NCBI GenBank assembly: GCA_045531955.1
Contig: JAZSFC010000047.1
Location: forward strand, 1 to 64,000
Source of the DNA: SIG299 sp045531955
GTDB taxonomy: Bacteria; Bacillota; Clostridia; Lachnospirales; Lachnospiraceae
DNA: 64,000 nt
Direction of reading: 5' to 3'
The notes beneath the pieces are model-generated. The model had not been told where the DNA came from, did not search any database, and saw only the letters and a list, made by a program, of their open reading frames with translations. This document shows, piece by piece, positions 1-6,346 of the stretch. The translations under genes and the position numbers were made by a program. Numbering within the stretch: position 1 is the stretch's first letter; each line of letters starts with the position of its first letter.

Positions 1-90
1 GGTCACATTAAAAATTGCACTGGCTGTAACGAATAAAAACATCAATGTGCTCAATATTTCCAGATTATATTTTATAAGAAATTTTTTCAT
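1..90 (-). CDS. N-terminus of a truncated membrane or secreted protein
   Basis: Only the first 30 codons are inside the window. The ATG at 90-88 is preceded by a clear GGAGG ribosome binding site (about 102-106) at good spacing. The visible peptide starts MKKF with a lysine-rich start, then a hydrophobic stretch (about residues 11-27), so it is a signal peptide or first membrane segment. The product cannot be named from this much sequence. Inference: real gene start, cut by the window edge. Confidence 0.7.
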   Translation of the reverse strand, partial: MKKFLIKYNLEILSTLMFLFVTASAIFNVT

Positions 91-127
91 ATAGCGAATA
101 CCTCCGTAAAATTCAATTTCCCACCTA

Positions 128-151
128 TTCGACCTATTCAAGTTTGTCGAA
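128..151. repeat. Short dispersed palindrome, copy 1
   Basis: TTCGAC-N12-GTCGAA inverted repeat lying about 38 bases upstream of the start of the truncated left gene. Related copies lie at 37826-37849, 39197-39247 and 39833-39866, also just upstream of leftward genes. The shared core reads TCGACCTATTCAAGTTT. Confidence 0.6.
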
Positions 152-203
152 CTCATTATACCATGTTTACCGAACCCATGTCTATGCTTCGGCCAGCGAT
201 TTC

Positions 204-612
204 CGTACGTTTCCGCACTATTTTCCCGCACCGGCGTTCCGTGCTTTCCCGGCGGCTCCGGTTGGCGTTTCGGAATGATATGGATGCGCCGGCCATTTTG
301 GCCAACTGTTTGAGCGGACGGAGCGAGGATACCCCGGCGATTTGGATTGTTCAAAAAGTGCGCAAGCACTTTTAAGGAAGGTACACGGGGTACCTCTGGA
401 CAACTTGTTGTCTAAGAGTACCCTTGTGCCTTCCTTTGAGAGTACATCCGCAGGATGTTTTGAACAAGCCAAATCTACATACCCCCCCGCCACTCCGTTC
501 GCGAGTTTTGGCAAAACGGCCGTAAGCAGACATAGTCCTCGTTCCGAAAACCGGACCAGCAAGCCCCCGTGGAAAGCAGCGGAGCCGGCAGGGAAAATCA
601 GTGTGGAAACAC
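204..612. repeat. ~400-nt imperfect palindromic element with symmetric side hairpins
   Basis: Positions 204-405 and the reverse complement of 406-612 align along almost their whole length (for example the TTTCC.CACT..TTTTCCC blocks at 210-227 and 594-607, the GTTCAAAA blocks at 349-356 and 458-465, and the AAGGAAGG blocks at 374-381 and 428-435). The centre is CAACTTGTTG at 401-410. Each arm also has its own small hairpin at the same relative place (AGTGCGCAAGCACT near 357-370; CATCC..GGATG near 445-457), with different sequence but kept pairing. GC is visibly higher than the flanks. The open frames inside overlap on both strands and look like by-products of the symmetry. It fills the only gene-free stretch over 300 bases (91-687). 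Either a structured RNA, a cruciform DNA site or a non-autonomous mobile element. Confidence 0.75.
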
Positions 613-657
613 GCACAAAGCCCGGCACCGCTTGATGAAATCAAGCGGGCGCCGGGC
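612..657 (-). terminator. Probable terminator of the membrane chemoreceptor gene
   Basis: A GC-rich hairpin with arms 620-636 and 640-657 (one bulge, three-base loop) lies about 30 bases past the stop at 688. Read leftwards it is followed by CTTTG, a weak U tract. It directly abuts the large palindrome. Confidence 0.6.
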
Positions 658-687
658 CAAAACTTCGCTTATGAAAATATAACGCTG

Positions 688-2154
688 TTATCTGATTTCC
701 GCAGAAGTTTCCAACATAGCCGCAGATAAGTTGTGGATATGCTTGGTATCTTCTACGATGTCGTTTACATAGTGACGATAGGACTTGGTTGCTGTTGCGA
801 TGGAATCAACCATGGCCTGGTTTTCCTCTGCATAAGCACCCATTTCCAGAACGCGGTCACGAAGATTTCCGAAGATGGTATCAATACCCTGAATGTTGCA
901 ATTCTGCTCTTCGATGTTCTCGTAAAGGCCGATGAACTGGGTGGTAAGTCCTGCATTTGCTTCTTCCAGACCTGCCAGTGTGCCCACGGACTCTTCAATT
1001 GCCTGCACACTGTCCTGTAATTTCTGGGCAGTTCTTGCAATCTGATCTTTCATTTGTTCTACGATGGCAACTACCTGATCGGAGCAGCGGTTACTGTCTA
1101 CTGCCAAATCCTGTACCTTGGAGGCAACTACCGCAAAGCCTGCGCCGGAAGCACCTGCTCTTGCCGCCTCGATGGAAGCGTTTAATGCAAGCATCTTTGT
1201 GCTGGCCGCAATGCTGGTAATCTGGTCTGCCACTGCTGCGATATCATTAATCTGATTCTGCAGAATAGCAAACACTTCGTTTTCTTCTGCAATTTCTTTT
1301 CTTACATTCTGCATCTGTGCGGACATGGCACGCATATTTTCACTGTTTTCCGCTAATGCGTTTTCTACTTTTTGAATTGCTTCGTTCATGGAAGCGATAT
1401 GTCCGCCGGTTACGGTAATCTGGGTCATAGCCTCGATACAAGCCTCACCGACTTCTCTGGTTCCTTCGGTTACGGATTCGGAACCCTTTTTGAGTTCTGC
1501 CACGTTTGCCTTTAAGTTATCATTAATTTCGGAAATACCGGCAACACGGACGGAAGACTGCTCACAGTTTGCTTCCAGTTCGGCACCAACCTGCTGGATG
1601 GATGCCAGTAAGTGCTCCGCCTGTTCCGCACGTTCGTTACCAAGTTCAATGTAAGCTCTACCACGTTTTACCAACATGTACATAACGAAAGAAGCCACCG
1701 CATAAATAGCCAGACACATAATGAACTGACCGTTCGGATCTGCCTTATGCGGGAATAAAATACGAAGCAGAATTAACAGGATAAGTCCAACTGCACCCTG
1801 CACAATCGGATATAACGGTTCCAGATACAGACCGCCTAATCCGACAACTGCTAACAGTAAAATAAAGTCATCACTTAAAAAGTCACCGCTGTTACAGGAA
1901 ATCATAAATACTACCAACATCAGACCAACACTGATAGCCAGCTGTCTGGTCGTTGCCGGCATTTTCAATTTATTCGATAAGTAAATAAAACCGCCGAATA
2001 CCGCAAGACAAATTCCAATCACAATTGCGCCCTTTACGTTTGCTCCCAGCAAATTCTTAAGAAAGAATACCGAAGCCACGCTGAAGGTCATAATCATCAT
2101 AACCTTTAATATTCGCTCCGGTGATGCAGGAAGTTTTGCCTTTTTCTTTTCCAT
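688..2154 (-). CDS. Membrane methyl-accepting chemotaxis protein
   Basis: 488 residues. Residues about 15-162 contain five or six hydrophobic segments with very short loops and no large extracellular sensor domain. A coiled-coil cytoplasmic part follows. The conserved hairpin tip is at about 312-345, including MLALNASIEAARAG and the following GFAVVA, which binds CheW/CheA in known receptors. It has no HAMP-like region that I can recognise. Because the sensor would be the membrane bundle itself, it may sense a membrane or intracellular signal (inference). No che genes are nearby, so it must work with chemotaxis genes elsewhere. ATG at 2154 follows a GAGG site. Confidence 0.92.
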   Translation of the reverse strand: MEKKKAKLPASPERILKVMMIMTFSVASVFFLKNLLGANVKGAIVIGICLAVFGGFIYLSNKLKMPATTRQLAISVGLMLVVFMISCNSGDFLSDDFILLLAVVGLGGLYLEPLYPIVQGAVGLILLILLRILFPHKADPNGQFIMCLAIYAVASFVMYMLVKRGRAYIELGNERAEQAEHLLASIQQVGAELEANCEQSSVRVAGISEINDNLKANVAELKKGSESVTEGTREVGEACIEAMTQITVTGGHIASMNEAIQKVENALAENSENMRAMSAQMQNVRKEIAEENEVFAILQNQINDIAAVADQITSIAASTKMLALNASIEAARAGASGAGFAVVASKVQDLAVDSNRCSDQVVAIVEQMKDQIARTAQKLQDSVQAIEESVGTLAGLEEANAGLTTQFIGLYENIEEQNCNIQGIDTIFGNLRDRVLEMGAYAEENQAMVDSIATATKSYRHYVNDIVEDTKHIHNLSAAMLETSAEIR

Positions 2155-2183
2155 AACTTATACCTCGTTTTCTCCTTTAGTAA

Positions 2184-2197
2184 TTTAGTATACTAAA
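2184..2197. promoter_or_regulatory. 14-bp perfect palindrome in the chemoreceptor leader
   Basis: TTTAGTATACTAAA lies between the predicted -10 (2215-2220) and the ribosome binding site of the chemoreceptor gene. It would fit a dimeric repressor, but no cognate regulator is evident. Confidence 0.4.
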
Positions 2198-2214
2198 AAC
2201 CCTATACGAGATAT

Positions 2215-2243
2215 ATTTTAGCACTATATGAAAGAGTTTACAA
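2215..2243 (-). promoter_or_regulatory. Predicted promoter of the chemoreceptor gene
   Basis: Leftward TTGTAA (2238-2243) and TAAAAT (2215-2220) separated by 17 bases, a vegetative sigma-type promoter about 60 bases upstream of the start codon. A hairpin with TTTCTGAACAA arms at 2252-2279 lies just upstream. Confidence 0.55.
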
Positions 2244-2300
2244 GAATTTTCTGAACAAAATAGGACTAATTGTTCAGAAAGTAAACCATTTTTTTCAGTC

Positions 2301-2330
2301 AAAAAAGTGCGGATGAATTACCATCCGCAC
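2301..2330 (-). terminator. Intrinsic terminator after the small membrane protein
   Basis: Perfect 8-bp stem GTGCGGAT/ATCCGCAC (2307-2314, 2323-2330) followed leftwards by six U residues (2301-2306), 13 bases past the stop at 2343. It ends the TetR-led operon. Confidence 0.9.
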
Positions 2331-2342
2331 CTAATCTCTTTA

Positions 2343-2978
2343 TTACATTGCACTCCATAAGCAGTCTTCCTTGCTAAGACCTGCTTTGTGAAGTAACCAC
2401 ACTCCTGCAAACAAAGCACCTTGGGAAATGATGTTGGTACACTGGGCAAGCCAATGCATGGAAGAGCTATCATCAAACTTTGCTCCGAGATATCCCATAC
2501 CCATCATAAAAATGAAGGCCAGGACAAAGCAAAGAACCGGCAATTTCTTCTTCATTTTTACGGAAACCGCAATCAGACAGCCCTGTACACCGGTACAACC
2601 GATAATCTGCAGGATAATAAACGGCATATTGCTGACTATCACAGGAACAGCGGCAGAATGCAGTGTTACATGCTTTTTGTTTTTCTTTGTAAACATGCCA
2701 AGTAACGCTGCGAACACCAGTAAAAATCCCGGTCCCTGGAAGGTAAACAGACTGGTATCCAACGCGGGATAATCACAGACCGCCAGTGCATATAAAATTT
2801 TCCATAAAGCTTTATAAATTCCGCCGATCAGCACCATAATGGAACCCGCTGCAAGTAAAGCATACGCTCCCTTAACCATTTTATTATACAAATCCTTTAG
2901 TAACAGCACTGCTGCCGCAAAAAATAACAAAACCGGAATAAAATCCACCAGTGCCATAAATACGGAAATTCCGTTCAT
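2343..2978 (-). CDS. Small multi-pass membrane protein, function unknown
   Basis: 211 residues with about six hydrophobic helices (roughly 5-27, 38-58, 78-95, 108-127, 144-163, 178-197), few charged residues and no recognisable catalytic motif. The ATG follows a strong GAGGGGG site. It is the last gene of the TetR-led group, 61 bases after the DUF1295 gene, with a hairpin (3005-3026) in the gap that could reduce read-through. I do not recognise the family. Confidence 0.75.
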   Translation of the reverse strand: MNGISVFMALVDFIPVLLFFAAAVLLLKDLYNKMVKGAYALLAAGSIMVLIGGIYKALWKILYALAVCDYPALDTSLFTFQGPGFLLVFAALLGMFTKKNKKHVTLHSAAVPVIVSNMPFIILQIIGCTGVQGCLIAVSVKMKKKLPVLCFVLAFIFMMGMGYLGAKFDDSSSMHWLAQCTNIISQGALFAGVWLLHKAGLSKEDCLWSAM

Positions 2979-3004
2979 AACTTATACCCCCTCATTTGTA
3001 AACA

Positions 3005-3026
3005 GGCTGCCGCAAAAGCAGCAGCC
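3005..3026 (-). terminator. Internal hairpin between DUF1295 and membrane-protein genes
   Basis: GGCTGC...GCAGCC stem with little U tail (TGTTT). More likely an attenuating or processing hairpin than a full terminator. Confidence 0.4.
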
Positions 3027-3039
3027 CATACTCTCTAAA

Positions 3040-3837
3040 TTATACAATCCACTTCACATTTTCCAAATGCTTTAACGGAATCAGCGGAAATACAATCGGT
3101 GTCTTGGCCACATAGGTCTGATATTCCGGAACTTCGCCATAATTCTTGTTTTGGCGCTTTTCCAGACGCTTTGCGCCGGAAAGCATAACATAAATAATCA
3201 GTATGTAACCGATAATTGCAATGGTCCACTGTAACCAGCCGCTCATGGCACCGATACCGGAAATAAGAACGCCGGTCCAAAACAGCATCTCGCCAAAATA
3301 GTTCGGGCAACGCACAATTTTGAAAAGACCGCTGTCGCAGAAACGCTTCGGATTCTTTGCCTTTGCTGCAGACTTCTGGCTGTCGGATACGCTTTCGATG
3401 ATGAGGGCTACAATCATAATAGCCAGACCAACATAACCGGTCACTGCAGCATCCGCACCGTTCAACATACGGAAGAACACAGGAGAAACCTGGGTCATGT
3501 ACATAGCTGCCACACAAATCCAGATGGTCGCCTTTACAAAGATAGGCATTGGTTTGTCATTGCCGGAAATTTCCTTGAACAGCTTTTTAAAGGAAGCTGC
3601 CTTTAATTCGCGGTACAAAAGGAAGCCGCCAAGACGGATGCCGTAAGCCACCAAACACAAGGAAAGCAAAACATTCAGTATATTATTGTAACCGCCCATC
3701 GCCAAAATGGCAATACCGCAGCCGGCTACGGAAAAACCGTAACCTACGGATAAAAAGTATACAAACTTCCAGAATCCCATAGCTGCGCATACCAGGGAAA
3801 CCAGGAATAAAATCAATAATCCGAGTCCTAATGTCAT
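3040..3837 (-). CDS. DUF1295 membrane protein (steroid 5-alpha-reductase/ICMT-like fold)
   Basis: 265 residues, about seven membrane helices. The C-terminal half has the family signature RCPNYFGEMLFWTG (residues about 177-190) and ends with the NYGEVPEYQTY motif, which in this superfamily bind NAD(P)H and form the active site. Family members reduce enone double bonds in lipids or are orphan DUF1295 proteins; the substrate here cannot be told. It is 10 bases downstream of the Rossmann NAD(P)-binding gene and shares its operon with a flavin reductase-like protein, which fits a small redox pathway (inference). Confidence 0.8.
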   Translation of the reverse strand: MTLGLGLLILFLVSLVCAAMGFWKFVYFLSVGYGFSVAGCGIAILAMGGYNNILNVLLSLCLVAYGIRLGGFLLYRELKAASFKKLFKEISGNDKPMPIFVKATIWICVAAMYMTQVSPVFFRMLNGADAAVTGYVGLAIMIVALIIESVSDSQKSAAKAKNPKRFCDSGLFKIVRCPNYFGEMLFWTGVLISGIGAMSGWLQWTIAIIGYILIIYVMLSGAKRLEKRQNKNYGEVPEYQTYVAKTPIVFPLIPLKHLENVKWIV

Positions 3838-3847
3838 GTCATTTTAC

Positions 3848-4696
3848 CTACTTCCCTTCGTTATAACGGCTTTCAATGTATTCCTTGAAGCTTGCCTCAC
3901 CAACCACGGTATCTCCTACCAGGTCGTTGGTCAATGTCCACTTGGAGAACTTAAGAATAGCTTCCTTACCGTTCTTTTTCAGCTTGTTCACAAATGCCAG
4001 CACGCTAAATAAAAATTCCGGTGCACGCTTGATTACAGGCTCCTTACCTGCTGCCTTAAAGAAGAGGTTTGCCAGTTCTTCATAAGTATAAGTTTCTTTA
4101 CCGCCGATGTTGTACATCTTCTTTTCATCGGTCATGTGAGCCACGATAAACTCAGCAAAATCAGGAGTGTCGATCACATTGGCAGATACTGCCTTCTTAC
4201 CAAGTAAGGTTACTTCACCCTTTTCAATCATCGGCATAAATACCTTTGCAATGTCGTAGAAATAACCGGTCGGACGATGAATCACATAGTTCAAACCGCT
4301 CTTCTTTAATTCTTCTTCGAATAAGTACTTTGCGTGAAGCATCGGAACATCCGGTGCACTTTCCGCCTTGATAACGGAAATGTAAACAAAATTCTTTACG
4401 CCGGCCTTTTTTGCCTCAGTAAGGAGATTGATGTTTCCGTTCAAGTCAATATCATAGTTGGTAATGGTAGCACTGGTACCGGTAAGACCAACGGTGCTGA
4501 TAACGGTTTCTGCACCATCCATGGTGCCGGCTAAGGTTTCCGGCTTGGTTACGTCAATCTTCTTTGCGGTGTATGTATAGCCTTCCATTTCCTTGGTAAC
4601 CAGGTCTAATGCTACAACTTCATGGCCCTGCTTACACAACTCAATTAAAATGTCGGTTCCGAGCTTACCAAAAGCTCCGGCAAGTACAACTTTCAT
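3848..4696 (-). CDS. NmrA/SDR-type NAD(P)-binding protein
   Basis: 282 residues. The N-terminus MKVVLAGAFGKLGTDI carries the Rossmann GxxGxxG dinucleotide loop (residues 7-13), followed by an acidic residue after strand 2 (ALD, about 31). Residues about 100-107 (NFVYISV) and the HRPTGYFYD region near 140 fit the atypical short-chain dehydrogenase (NmrA/SDR_a5) family; the usual YxxxK is not obvious, H..AKY near 120 being the nearest match. Its start codon overlaps the stop of the flavin reductase gene by one base (TAATG), so translation is probably coupled. Confidence 0.85.
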   Translation of the reverse strand: MKVVLAGAFGKLGTDILIELCKQGHEVVALDLVTKEMEGYTYTAKKIDVTKPETLAGTMDGAETVISTVGLTGTSATITNYDIDLNGNINLLTEAKKAGVKNFVYISVIKAESAPDVPMLHAKYLFEEELKKSGLNYVIHRPTGYFYDIAKVFMPMIEKGEVTLLGKKAVSANVIDTPDFAEFIVAHMTDEKKMYNIGGKETYTYEELANLFFKAAGKEPVIKRAPEFLFSVLAFVNKLKKNGKEAILKFSKWTLTNDLVGDTVVGEASFKEYIESRYNEGK

Positions 4697-5622
4697 TATT
4701 TGTTCTTCTCCTTTGCACGCTTGTCGTTAATAATATCCATATGCTCTGCGGTAATTAAGGTAACGTTGTTTTCTCTTGCCCAGGCAACGCAGCCTTTTAA
4801 CGCGGTTGGCAGGAAAATACGAGGTACCTTTACCAGCTTTGCACAAGCTTCGTCCGTAAATTTAATCTTGTCATCAATACGGTCTGCCGCATACTTTACG
4901 GATGCCACGGTGGTTTCACGTACCGGAAGCAGCTCCGGAATCGGCTTCTTAAACTTGGTGAACCAGAAGTTTTTGGAGTCACGATAACCGTAGTCTACCG
5001 GCACTCTCGGGAAGTCCTTTGCCTTTACACCGTTGACAATGGCATTATAGTACTTCTCCTTCATGAGAATCTTATCTACCTTTAAGATAAAATGGGCACC
5101 AAACTCCGAAGTAATACCGTTGAAATCGTGGTATGGTGCAGGATAACCGTTTAACATGCCCGGCTTATCGTCCTGGGCATTGTCTAAAGTGTCTACCCAG
5201 GTACATTCCATTACCTGGAAGCTTTCTGCCACCACCTGCGGATACTTGCCCTGTGGGTCCTCTGCCGCACGTAAACCCTCTTCCAAAGTATAGATACAGT
5301 TCTTCATTTTTTCTTCCGTGGTATCACCCGGGAAGCCCAGACGCACTGCCTCTTTAAAAAGCTTGCGGTCGTCCGGAATAAAGTTTAAGGTACATTTTTT
5401 GTTTCTTAAAATGTTCTGGGCGGTGTTGGAGGAATTTCTGCAGCACAAAAGCATCGCATAATAGTCCTTACCCGCAATATAATACGGCTGCACCAGAGAA
5501 TATGGTCCCAGATTGGTTTTTCCATCTTCCGTCAATGTTCCGATTAACACGGTTGGCATCGGAAAGAAGGAGGATGTCTGGTAAAAATTGTCCACAATTC
5601 TTAAGTTTTTAAAGCTGCTCAT
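4696..5622 (-). CDS. Flavin reductase-like (flavoredoxin-type) FMN-binding protein
   Basis: 308 residues. The N-terminal ~200 residues match the flavin reductase split-barrel family: TVLIGTLTEDGKTNLGPYS near 24-42 is the typical opening, followed by a conserved strand with NTAQNILRNKKCTLNFIP. A C-terminal extension (about 200-308) ends in a helix with the pattern AHILTAEHMD-like tail and is lysine rich. Such proteins bind FMN and transfer electrons from NAD(P)H or ferredoxin. Starts 21 bases after the TetR gene stop with an AAAGGGA site. Confidence 0.85.
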   Translation of the reverse strand: MSSFKNLRIVDNFYQTSSFFPMPTVLIGTLTEDGKTNLGPYSLVQPYYIAGKDYYAMLLCCRNSSNTAQNILRNKKCTLNFIPDDRKLFKEAVRLGFPGDTTEEKMKNCIYTLEEGLRAAEDPQGKYPQVVAESFQVMECTWVDTLDNAQDDKPGMLNGYPAPYHDFNGITSEFGAHFILKVDKILMKEKYYNAIVNGVKAKDFPRVPVDYGYRDSKNFWFTKFKKPIPELLPVRETTVASVKYAADRIDDKIKFTDEACAKLVKVPRIFLPTALKGCVAWARENNVTLITAEHMDIINDKRAKEKNK

Positions 5623-5643
5623 ACTTATTCCCTTTCTAAAAAT

Positions 5644-6177
5644 TTATTTGGATGGATACAACTGTTCCAATAAGGTACCAAGTTGTTCTTTTACTTTTTC
5701 TTTTCCGTTGGAGGCAAGAATCAGTTCCACAATAAGTGCTGTTAAGTTCTTTTGATTACCATATCCTTTTTCGTCTAACAGGAGGTCTACTCTTTCTCCA
5801 ATCTGACCTGCTAAAAATGCATGCCGATGCTGCAAGTCCGGAGTTGCAGCTGCTGCCACAGATGGTTGCTGCCAAATGCAGGCATAGATATCACAGAATT
5901 CATCAATAGCCTGACAAATTCCTAAAACACCCTCTTTTACCGTAGCGGCGGATGTCACCTTACTATCCATTTTTTCTACCGCTTTTTCCCAATCCTCCAG
6001 CATGATGTTTGCAATCAGATAGTCCTTGTTCGCAAAATAGTTATAAATTGTTCCTGTTGCAATTCCGCTTTCCTTTGCAACCTCGCGAAGTGACAGATGC
6101 TGATATCCGTTTTCAAACAATCGCTTCTTCGCATTTACCAGAATCTTTTCTCTGGCTCCTTCAATAATCTTTGGCAT
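5644..6177 (-). CDS. TetR family transcriptional regulator
   Basis: 177 residues from the ATG at 6177; the in-frame GTG at 6186 overlaps the GGAAG ribosome binding site and is less likely. The N-terminal helix-turn-helix is clear: LFENGYQHLSLREVAKESGI then GTIYNYFANKDYL (about residues 19-55). The C-terminal ligand domain is family-specific and unassigned. It heads a leftward operon with flavin reductase, NmrA-like and DUF1295 genes. A near-perfect 22-bp palindrome sits at its own promoter, so it very likely represses itself and the operon. Confidence 0.92.
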   Translation of the reverse strand: MPKIIEGAREKILVNAKKRLFENGYQHLSLREVAKESGIATGTIYNYFANKDYLIANIMLEDWEKAVEKMDSKVTSAATVKEGVLGICQAIDEFCDIYACIWQQPSVAAAATPDLQHRHAFLAGQIGERVDLLLDEKGYGNQKNLTALIVELILASNGKEKVKEQLGTLLEQLYPSK

Positions 6178-6202
6178 AGACTGCACTTCCTTTTCCCCTA
6201 AT

Positions 6203-6224
6203 TTTTGTGAACATGTTCACAAAA
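6203..6224. promoter_or_regulatory. 22-bp perfect palindromic operator of the TetR gene
   Basis: Core GTGAACATGTTCAC flanked by TTTT and AAAA. It lies just downstream of the predicted -10 and 26 bases upstream of the ATG, covering the start-site region. An extra half-site (TGTTCAC) is at 6241-6247, in the spacer next to the -35. Confidence 0.85.
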
Positions 6225-6227
6225 GGT

Positions 6228-6256
6228 ATTATACCCCCTTTGTTCACTTAAATCAA
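6228..6256 (-). promoter_or_regulatory. Promoter of the TetR-flavin reductase operon
   Basis: Leftward TTGATT (6251-6256) and perfect TATAAT (6228-6233) with a 17-base spacer, immediately upstream of the operator palindrome. Confidence 0.8.
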
Positions 6257-6292
6257 GTCTTAAAGGACTCATATATTTCAGTTTTTACTCAA

Positions 6293-6322
6293 GAAAAATC
6301 CGGGAGGTCTCTCCTCCCGGAT
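6293..6322 (-). terminator. Intrinsic terminator of the GH3 gene
   Basis: Perfect 10-bp stem ATCCGGGAGG/CCTCCCGGAT (6298-6307, 6313-6322) with a U-rich tail read leftwards (6293-6297), 25 bases past the GH3 stop. Confidence 0.9.
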
Positions 6323-6346
6323 TTAGCAGAAAACATATTAAAATTT

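Noticed and set aside
163..644. Several overlapping open frames of 70-136 codons in the left palindrome
   Set aside because: They lie on both strands of a symmetric element, have arginine/proline-rich or low-complexity translations and no ribosome binding sites.
2184..2197. Palindrome as a terminator or flagellar promoter
   Set aside because: No U tract and no SigD-like -35/-10 pair; only an operator remains plausible.
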